Below, piece after piece: positions 52,649-58,790 of a stretch of DNA of 58,790 nucleotides; the first letter of the stretch is position 1; each line of letters opens with the position of its first letter. Under the pieces are notes generated by a model. That model saw only the letters and a list, made by a program, of their open reading frames with translations, was not told where the DNA came from and did not search any database. Both the position numbers and the translations under genes were made by a program. Source of the DNA: Kiritimatiellia bacterium (GTDB lineage Bacteria > Verrucomicrobiota > Kiritimatiellia > RFP12 > UBA1067); assembly GCA_024405255.1 (NCBI GenBank), contig JAKSOY010000003.1, positions 1 to 58,790 of the forward strand. Reading direction: 5' to 3'.

Positions 52649-55600
52649 TCAGAAGAGGCCGAAGAACTTCTTGGCGGGACCGCCCACGGGCGTGAGCGTG
52701 ACGCTCCAGGTCTCGTCCTTCGTCGGGAAAAGATACTTGCCCATCGGACGCGGACCGCAGCTTGCGCCGCCCAGGCCCATCTGGCGCAGATCGAGGTTCA
52801 GCATCACTTCCGGACGTTCCGACAGGATGCCGCGGAAACGCTGCTGACCATTGCGATGACGCGCGAATTCGAGCTCTTCGCGTCCATAGTGCAACGCCTG
52901 GACGAAGAGCGGTTCTTCGCAGGTGAACTTCACGCCACGGCCCGACTTGTCGGTGAACTGCACCGTCCGGACATCGCACTTGTAGCCGTTGTCCTGCGGG
53001 CGCACATACGGTTCGTACTGCTCGGTCACGGTCGATTCCCACCAGCCGAGAAACGACGCCGTCTTGCGGTCGATGTAGTTCTCGCGCGGACCGCGACCAT
53101 AGTACGCCATCTGCTCGAGCGACGGATCGAGCTGCCACGTCGTACCGAGGCGCGGCAGACGCTCGGGCATCGTGCCGTGCGGCTTGACCGTGTTCTTGAC
53201 AGTGGCCGAACCATCGGCGCGGAACGTCCACTCGGCCGTGTGTGCAAAACCGGCGCTCTTCGAACCCGTCACCTGCACCTCCGCAACAACCGTCACCACG
53301 CCATCGGCCTCCTTGACGGTCAGCGGACGCGCATGGTAGCGCAACTGGGTGAGACCGCTGGTGTAGAAGTTGTTGCGCAGCCAGCAGTCATTGTCGGTAA
53401 ATGCACGCTCGCACGTGAGCTGCGGACCCGTCACCACACCGGGCACCGGATCCTTGAGGATCGTCTTGCCGTTCATTTCGAGTTCGCACAGCGTTCCCGA
53501 CTTGCGGCAGAACACGGCGGTGGTACCGCCTGCCTTGACCGTCACCGTCTTGTCGTTCTCCGTCACCTTGACCGAACCGGCAACCGGCTCGCACGCGATC
53601 TTCTTCGCAGGACGCACAAGCATCTGGTCACGCGCAATCACGTAGCCCTTCTTCGCCCAGCACGTATCGGCCTTGAGACTGAATTCGAAGTTGACGAAGT
53701 ATTCGACGCCGGGCTTGAAGTTCGACGGGTTGAACGACACCGTGAACGTCCCGCGGTCAAGCGGCTTCACCGCCGGCACGTCAAACGTCTTCGACTCGAC
53801 CGGCTTGCCGTCGGCGAGCAGCGTCCAACGGCCCGCAAAGGCGTCGGCGCGGGTGAATCCATTGCGGTTCCAGAGCTTGGCGACACCCGTCTGCGCATTG
53901 AAGTCTTCAATGACGAGGTTCTGGTAGACGTGGCCGACTTCGACGAGCTTCGCCGTGACCGAACGCAACGGATCGATCACGCCGTTCACGCAGAACGGAC
54001 CGCTATTCGGCTGTTCGTCGTGATCAGCGCCGAATGCGAAGTAGCGTTCGCGCTTGCCGGTCTTCGGATCGACCCGATCCGTGTACTTCCAGATGGCCTG
54101 GTCGATCCAGTCCCAGATGCAGCCGCCCGAGAGGCAGTTGTAGCTGTAGAACTCGTCCCAGTACTCTTTGAAATTGCCCAGGGCATTGCCCATTGCGTGG
54201 GCGTATTCGCACATGAAGAACGCCTTCTTGCCGTTCTGTCCACGCGAGCGGAGCCATTCCACGGTCGGGTACATGGTCGAATCGACGTCGGCATCCTGGT
54301 TGCCGCGTTCCCAGTGCACGGGACGCGTCGCGTCGAGTTCATGCACGGCCTTGATCGCCGCGCGGAAACCGTCGCCATGTCCCGTCTCGTTGCCCATCGA
54401 CCAGAGGAAGACGGCCGGGTGGTTCTTGTAGTTTTCGACATGACGCAGATTGCGCTCGAGAATCGTGCTGTACCATTCCTTGTGGCGACCGAGACCGGCA
54501 GCGCCATAACCCGGCTCGTGCCCTTCCACGTTCGCTTCAGCGCACACGTAGACGCCATACTTGTCGCAGAGATCGTACCAGGTGTGGTGATCGGGATAAT
54601 GCGAGGTGCGCACCGTGTTGATGTTGAACTGCTTGAAGAGCGTCACGTCGCGGACCATTTCAGCAAGCGAAACGGTACGGCCGTTGTCGGGCGAGCATTC
54701 ATGGCGGTTGACGCCCTTGAACTTGATGTTCTTGCCGTTGAAGTACAACGTGTCGCCAACGATCTTGACATCCTTGAAACCCACACGGCAGGCACGCACG
54801 TCTTCGCCCGCCTTCATCACGAGCGTGTAGAGGTACGGAGCTTCAGCACTCCACTGATTCGCGTTCTTGACCGTGAGCTTGCCATCCTTGTCAACGTCGC
54901 CGACCTTCTTGAAGTCGGCATCGTAGAGCGTCGCAGCGACGGGATTCGTACCGCCACGCACGGTGGTCTTCAGCGAAAGCGTCCAATCCTTGAACGCGGC
55001 ATCCGGCGTGGTCTCGACCTTGAAGTCGTCAAGACGCACCTTGGGCGTCGCGAAGAGCGACACATCACGGTAGATGCCCGAGAAGCGGAACATGTCCTGG
55101 TCCTCGAGGTAGCTGCCGTCGCACCAGCGGTAGACCTCGACCGCAACGAGGTTCTCTCCGTTCGTCAGGTACTTCGTGATGTTGAACTCGCTCGGCAGCT
55201 TGGAGTCTTCGGCGTAGCCCACCTGCACGCCGTTGATCCACACATAGTAGGCCGAATAGACGCCGTCGAAACGGATGAAGACGTCGCGTCCCTTCCAGTT
55301 CTCCGGCAGCGTGAATGTGCGACGATAGGACGACACGGGATTGTAGTCCGGCTTGCCGCTCTGACGATCGAGAATCAACGGCCACTTGTTCGCATGCGGA
55401 TAGGTGGCATTCGTGTAGCCGGGCGAACCGAAGCCACGCATCTCGACGCAGCTCGGTACGTCGATCGTATGCCAGCGCGAATCGTCGAACGACGTCTTCC
55501 AGAAATCCGTCGGACGTTCCGCCGGGTTGCCGCACCAGCTGATCTTCCATGTACCGTTGAGCGACTGGCGGAACGGCGTCTCGGGTTCGAGCGCATCCGT

Positions 55601-55750
55601 GAACGCGGCCTTCTCGTCCGCCAACGGCATCGAATAGGCACGCGCCGGTTCACGGTTGATCGAATTGACTTCGGTATTTTCCCAGTCGTTGACAGCCCAC
55701 GCCGCAAGCGATGCGGCGAATGCAAGGGAGATGACTATCTGTGTCTTCAT
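52649..55750 (-). CDS. Exported beta-galactosidase, GH2
   Basis: 1033 residues of the large LacZ type with a Sec signal peptide (MKTQIVISLAFAASLAAWA), so periplasmic or secreted, unlike the cytoplasmic E. coli enzyme. The acid/base is E455 in MGNETGHGDGF and the nucleophile E515 in MCEYAHAMGN; RHECSPDNG and the C-terminal beta-gal small-chain region are present. It should remove terminal beta-galactose from glycans. The reverse-strand frame is also open but is a composition artefact. Downstream of it is the next promoter. Confidence 0.93.
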   Translation of the reverse strand: MKTQIVISLAFAASLAAWAVNDWENTEVNSINREPARAYSMPLADEKAAFTDALEPETPFRQSLNGTWKISWCGNPAERPTDFWKTSFDDSRWHTIDVPSCVEMRGFGSPGYTNATYPHANKWPLILDRQSGKPDYNPVSSYRRTFTLPENWKGRDVFIRFDGVYSAYYVWINGVQVGYAEDSKLPSEFNITKYLTNGENLVAVEVYRWCDGSYLEDQDMFRFSGIYRDVSLFATPKVRLDDFKVETTPDAAFKDWTLSLKTTVRGGTNPVAATLYDADFKKVGDVDKDGKLTVKNANQWSAEAPYLYTLVMKAGEDVRACRVGFKDVKIVGDTLYFNGKNIKFKGVNRHECSPDNGRTVSLAEMVRDVTLFKQFNINTVRTSHYPDHHTWYDLCDKYGVYVCAEANVEGHEPGYGAAGLGRHKEWYSTILERNLRHVENYKNHPAVFLWSMGNETGHGDGFRAAIKAVHELDATRPVHWERGNQDADVDSTMYPTVEWLRSRGQNGKKAFFMCEYAHAMGNALGNFKEYWDEFYSYNCLSGGCIWDWIDQAIWKYTDRVDPKTGKRERYFAFGADHDEQPNSGPFCVNGVIDPLRSVTAKLVEVGHVYQNLVIEDFNAQTGVAKLWNRNGFTRADAFAGRWTLLADGKPVESKTFDVPAVKPLDRGTFTVSFNPSNFKPGVEYFVNFEFSLKADTCWAKKGYVIARDQMLVRPAKKIACEPVAGSVKVTENDKTVTVKAGGTTAVFCRKSGTLCELEMNGKTILKDPVPGVVTGPQLTCERAFTDNDCWLRNNFYTSGLTQLRYHARPLTVKEADGVVTVVAEVQVTGSKSAGFAHTAEWTFRADGSATVKNTVKPHGTMPERLPRLGTTWQLDPSLEQMAYYGRGPRENYIDRKTASFLGWWESTVTEQYEPYVRPQDNGYKCDVRTVQFTDKSGRGVKFTCEEPLFVQALHYGREELEFARHRNGQQRFRGILSERPEVMLNLDLRQMGLGGASCGPRPMGKYLFPTKDETWSVTLTPVGGPAKKFFGLF

Positions 55751-55775
55751 GTTGTCCTCGTATTGTCTTCAAACA

Positions 55776-55822
55776 AAAGACAAGGTGCGGACATTCACTT
55801 TGGATGTCTGCACCCTGTCTTT
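55776..55822 (-). terminator. Terminator after the Gfo/Idh/MocA gene
   Basis: AAAGACA-GGTGCGGACAT pairs with ATGTCTGCACC-TGTCTTT, 18 of 19 positions, followed on the minus strand by TTTTG. It lies between the oxidoreductase stop and the lacZ start. Confidence 0.85.
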
Positions 55823-55839
55823 CATACTCATTGGAATGA

Positions 55840-57258
55840 TTAGGCGAGCTTGCCCGTGACCGTCGAATTGTAGCCGACGAACACCTTGCCGTTCACCATC
55901 ACCTGGCGCTTCTTGGCATCGAACGTGGCCTTGCAGCCCGTGCGGCTCGCGGCGTTCGCCATGATGAGGGCGATCGCGTGACCATAGCCGGCCTCGACGC
56001 TCGCGTTCGGATTCTTACGCGCACGCACGCATTCCATCCAGTTCCACATATGCGCGCTCGTGAGCGGATCGCTTCCCGTGTTGGCGGCGGTCGCCGCTGC
56101 CTGGTAGTGTTCCGTGAGCTTGCCTTCTTTACGCTTCCTGCCCTCCACGCCTTCGTTCGAGAACTTGCCCGCGCAGAGGTCGATCGTGCCGTTCGGCCCG
56201 TGGTACTTCTCGACATTGCCGCGCGCGCTGTTCGTCTGGCGCGAGGAGAAGATCGCCTGGAAGCCCTTGTCGTTCAGCTTGGACGGACCGTACTCGAGAA
56301 TCGTCGTGAACGTGTCGTAGCTCATACGGCCGTCGTCCCACGCATAGATGCCGCCCGACGAGACGGCGCTCAACGGATACTGCAGACCCGTATACCAGCC
56401 GACCGTGTCGATCTGGTGGCACATCCACTGACCCGGAATGCCCGAGGAGAACGGCCAGAAGAGACGGAACTCGAGGTACTTGCGCGGATCGAACGCATAG
56501 CTCGCCGGATCGCGGTCCAGCAGCCAGAGATTCCAATCGATGTCCTCCTTCTTGAGGGACTTCACCAGCTTCTCGTCACGACGCCAGCGGCGGTTCTGGT
56601 TCACGTTCCAGCAGAGGTCCACAAACGTGAGCTTGCCGAACTTGCCGCTCTCGAGATAGGCCTTCGCCGCATGATACGCGGGACCGCTCCGGCGCTGCGA
56701 ACCGATCTGCAGCACGGCGCCCGGCGCGAAGCCGGCGTTGCGCTTCGCATTCACCGCATCGAGCAGCATGTTCGCGGAATACATGTCTTCCGCCATCGGC
56801 TTTTCACAGTAGGCGTCCTTGCCCGCATTGACGGCATGCGTCGCATGCTGCGCGTGCTGGAAGTCGGCCGTCGAAATGATCACGGCATCGATGTCCTTCG
56901 CCTGCGCGTAGAGTTCGACATCGCTGCCGTACGCCTTGATTTCATGTCCAAGCTTCTTCTCGAGTTCCGGCTTCGCATGTTCGAACAGACGCTTCTTCCA
57001 CAGGTCGGCCACGGCGACCATGTCGAAATTAAGCTTGCCCTTGTGCGAGCAGAAACTCGGCAGCAGCGAACCGCGGAAACGGTCGGAATAGCCGACGCAC
57101 GCGACACGCACGGTCTCGTTCGCGCGGTAGTACGCACCCTTCGCGAGCGCAGGGGCCTGCTCGGCCTTCAGGATGCCCGGCAACGCCGTCATAGCCGCAC
57201 CGGCAGCACTCAACTTCATGAAATCACGACGATTCATCTCTGTCTTGCTCATACTCAT
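55840..57258 (-). CDS. Tat-exported Gfo/Idh/MocA oxidoreductase
   Basis: About 472 residues. Signal MNRRDFMKLSAAGAAMTALPG after a short basic stretch, then the nucleotide-binding region (VRVACVGYSDRFRGSLL), VAVADLWKKR, ISTADFQHAQHATHAV and the catalytic YCEKPMAED. Only distantly similar to the other copy at 47802. ATG 57258 and ATG 57252 are both possible with the AAGGAAG site. It has its own promoter and terminator. Confidence 0.82.
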   Translation of the reverse strand: MSMSKTEMNRRDFMKLSAAGAAMTALPGILKAEQAPALAKGAYYRANETVRVACVGYSDRFRGSLLPSFCSHKGKLNFDMVAVADLWKKRLFEHAKPELEKKLGHEIKAYGSDVELYAQAKDIDAVIISTADFQHAQHATHAVNAGKDAYCEKPMAEDMYSANMLLDAVNAKRNAGFAPGAVLQIGSQRRSGPAYHAAKAYLESGKFGKLTFVDLCWNVNQNRRWRRDEKLVKSLKKEDIDWNLWLLDRDPASYAFDPRKYLEFRLFWPFSSGIPGQWMCHQIDTVGWYTGLQYPLSAVSSGGIYAWDDGRMSYDTFTTILEYGPSKLNDKGFQAIFSSRQTNSARGNVEKYHGPNGTIDLCAGKFSNEGVEGRKRKEGKLTEHYQAAATAANTGSDPLTSAHMWNWMECVRARKNPNASVEAGYGHAIALIMANAASRTGCKATFDAKKRQVMVNGKVFVGYNSTVTGKLA

Positions 57259-57315
57259 TGCTTCCTTGTTCATTATTGACTTTAAACTTGCGCCAACCTA
57301 TTGTCCTCGGAGTCA

Positions 57316-57344
57316 ATTTTAGCAAAATGAAGGACAAAAGGCAA
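57316..57344 (-). promoter_or_regulatory. Promoter of the Gfo/Idh/MocA gene
   Basis: TTGCCT (57344-57339), 17-base spacer, TTTTGC-TAAAAT (TAAAAT at 57321-57316) on the minus strand. It lies just past the permease stop; leader about 50 bases. Confidence 0.75.
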
Positions 57345-57349
57345 GTGAC

Positions 57350-58582
57350 TCATTCGTAACGCAGGCAGTCGATCGGGTTGAGGCGGCTCGCCCGCCAGGC
57401 GGGATAGAAACCGAAGAACATGCCGACAAACGACGAGAAGAGAAACGCGATGAGCGTGGACGTGCTTTCGATGAGGATCGGCCACCCCAGCATTTCGCCA
57501 AGCGATTTTGCCCCGGCGACGCCGAGCGCGACACCGATGCCGCCGCCGACGGTCGAGAGCAGGATGGCTTCGAGGATGAACTGCGACAGGATGTTCACCG
57601 GCGTCGCGCCGATGGCCATGCGCAGACCGATCTCGCGAATGCGCTCCGTCACGCTCACGAGCATGATGTTCATGATGCCGATGCCGCCGACCAGGAGCGA
57701 GATTGCCGCCACGGCGGCGAGCAGAACGGTCATCGTATTCGAGACGCCGCTCATCGTGGACGTGATCTCGGCCATGTCGATGATGCGGAAGTCGTCATCC
57801 GCCGTATCGCTCAGACGATGACGCTGACGCAACAACGCGCCGATCTCCTTTTTCGCTTCATCGATCTGATCCATCGAGTAGAGCGAGAGTTTGAGCTGGC
57901 GTACGTTGTCAGGGAACGTCGACGCCTGCAAGACGCGCCGCACCGTCGTGTAGGGCGCAAGCACGGCGTCGTCCTGGTCCTGACCCATGCCGCCGACGCC
58001 CTTCACTTCCATCAGGCCCTTGACTTTAAACGGCATGTTGCCGATACGAAGCGTCTGGCCCACGGGATCGCGGTTCGGGAAGATGTTCTGTGCAACGGTC
58101 TGTCCCAGCACGCACACGCGGGCGCATTGCTTTTCCTCTTGTTCCGAGAAGAAGTCGCCTTCGATGATCTGCCAGTTGCGGATGACGGGGAATTCCGTCG
58201 AACAACCGTAGACGGTCGTGTTCCAGTTCTTGTCCTGGAAGACGATCTGCATCTGCGTGCGCACTTCGGGACTTTGCGCCTTCAACAGATGGGCAAGTTC
58301 GCGGCGAATGGCGATACCGTCGGACGCCGTGAGGCTCTGTCCTTCGCCCGCACCGCCGTGTACGCCGGCGGCCGCGTGGCGCTGTTCGGAGAAGATCATC
58401 ACCACGTTGTCGCCCATCTTGGCGATCTGCGCGACCATGTTCTGGCTCGCGCCCTTGCCGATGGCGAGGACGATGATGACCGCCGCGATGCCGAAGATGA
58501 TGCCCAGCATCGTCAGGGACGAACGCGTCTTATTGCGCCAGATGGCGCGAATCGACACCTTGAGGATCATGAAGATGTTCAT
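57350..58582 (-). CDS. MacB-type ABC exporter permease
   Basis: 410 residues. Span at about 20-42 ([19 protein letters not shown]), a MacB-type periplasmic domain (about 50-280) and three C-terminal spans with the typical [18 protein letters not shown] and [18 protein letters not shown] end. It exports a substrate to the periplasm in mechanotransduction style, with the ATPase encoded just upstream (ATGA overlap). The substrate (peptide, lipoprotein or drug) is not evident; a partner membrane-fusion protein is outside the window. Confidence 0.9.
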   Translation of the reverse strand: MNIFMILKVSIRAIWRNKTRSSLTMLGIIFGIAAVIIVLAIGKGASQNMVAQIAKMGDNVVMIFSEQRHAAAGVHGGAGEGQSLTASDGIAIRRELAHLLKAQSPEVRTQMQIVFQDKNWNTTVYGCSTEFPVIRNWQIIEGDFFSEQEEKQCARVCVLGQTVAQNIFPNRDPVGQTLRIGNMPFKVKGLMEVKGVGGMGQDQDDAVLAPYTTVRRVLQASTFPDNVRQLKLSLYSMDQIDEAKKEIGALLRQRHRLSDTADDDFRIIDMAEITSTMSGVSNTMTVLLAAVAAISLLVGGIGIMNIMLVSVTERIREIGLRMAIGATPVNILSQFILEAILLSTVGGGIGVALGVAGAKSLGEMLGWPILIESTSTLIAFLFSSFVGMFFGFYPAWRASRLNPIDCLRYE

Positions 58583-58790
58583 TGCACACCTCCCTTGTCG
58601 TCCTTGATGAGATGTCCGTCGCGCATCAGCAGATGGCGTTTGGCGTAGGCGGCAATGTCGTCTTCATGCGTCACCATGACAATGGTGATGCCTTCGTTTG
58701 ACAGCTCGGTGAAAAGCTTCATGATCTCAATTGAACTCTTCGTGTCGAGGTTGCCGGTCGGTTCGTCGGCGAAGAGAACCGGCGGCTCGT
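58579..58790 (-). CDS. ABC transporter ATPase of the MacB/LolD type, C-terminal part
   Basis: The reverse strand to the window edge gives Walker [25 protein letters not shown] with the H-loop histidine, and the ending KGGVQ. The start of the gene lies beyond 58790. Its TGA overlaps the ATG of the permease, so the two form an operon. Confidence 0.9.
   Translation of the reverse strand, partial: EPPVLFADEPTGNLDTKSSIEIMKLFTELSNEGITIVMVTHEDDIAAYAKRHLLMRDGHLIKDDKGGVQ

Noticed and set aside
52856..55843. A plus-strand open frame of 995 codons
   Set aside because: It is opposite the LacZ gene, whose catalytic glutamates are intact. The plus-strand peptide is Arg/Val/Asp-rich without motifs.

Overview
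The window is about 60% GC and nearly gapless. It reads as chromosome from a Gram-negative, saccharolytic bacterium of the Planctomycetes-Verrucomicrobia-Chlamydiae group, most likely Kiritimatiellota or Lentisphaerota. That placement is inference. It rests on lipopolysaccharide genes (waaA, kdsA, lptC/A/B), HPr kinase, a hydrazine-synthase-alpha-like protein with CxxCH motifs, and several twin-arginine Gfo/Idh/MocA oxidoreductases and TIM-barrel isomerases, a combination familiar from that group. No CRISPR array, prophage, integrase or transposase gene was seen.

Left part (1-20 kb, plus strand): lysA, fmt and a pyrimidine-nucleoside phosphorylase; a large exported protein with two haem-binding motifs; tRNA-Thr followed by AT-rich repeats; an exported clan-A glycoside hydrolase and an M60 peptidase; a coiled-coil membrane protein and two BatD-like proteins, one fused to a BatE-like part; a parvulin lipoprotein; and an FtsX-type permease with an in-frame cluster of GGGGACAGTCCCC palindromes, followed by a UbiA-like protein.

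Middle (20-43.5 kb): gyrB, waaA, a TPR membrane protein and a lipoprotein; then a long run kdsA-lptC-lptA-lptB-hpf-hprK-ptsH-ptsI-fabH-fabF-fabZ-recJ that combines outer-membrane building, carbon sensing and fatty-acid synthesis. After it come recO (minus), rpsU, a phosphoribosyltransferase (minus), a membrane coiled-coil protein paired with a NYN-domain protein, a low-GC ilvA (minus) and tRNA-His (minus).

Right part (43.7-58.8 kb, minus strand): a carbohydrate locus with uxuB, uxuA, rhaA, two Gfo/Idh/MocA oxidoreductases, three TIM-barrel isomerase/epimerase-like proteins and a secreted GH2 beta-galactosidase, then a MacB-type ABC exporter. Five of the redox/isomerase proteins carry twin-arginine signals. 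Together with uxuAB and rhaA this suggests breakdown of a rhamnose- and uronate-containing glycan, perhaps partly by oxidation and elimination in the periplasm.

Regulation: most promoters share an extended -10 of the form TTTTGNTATAAT, and several place the predicted transcription start at or within three bases of the ATG, so some mRNAs are probably leaderless. Intrinsic terminators were found at seven places. Products were assigned by reading the translations by eye; no search was run.
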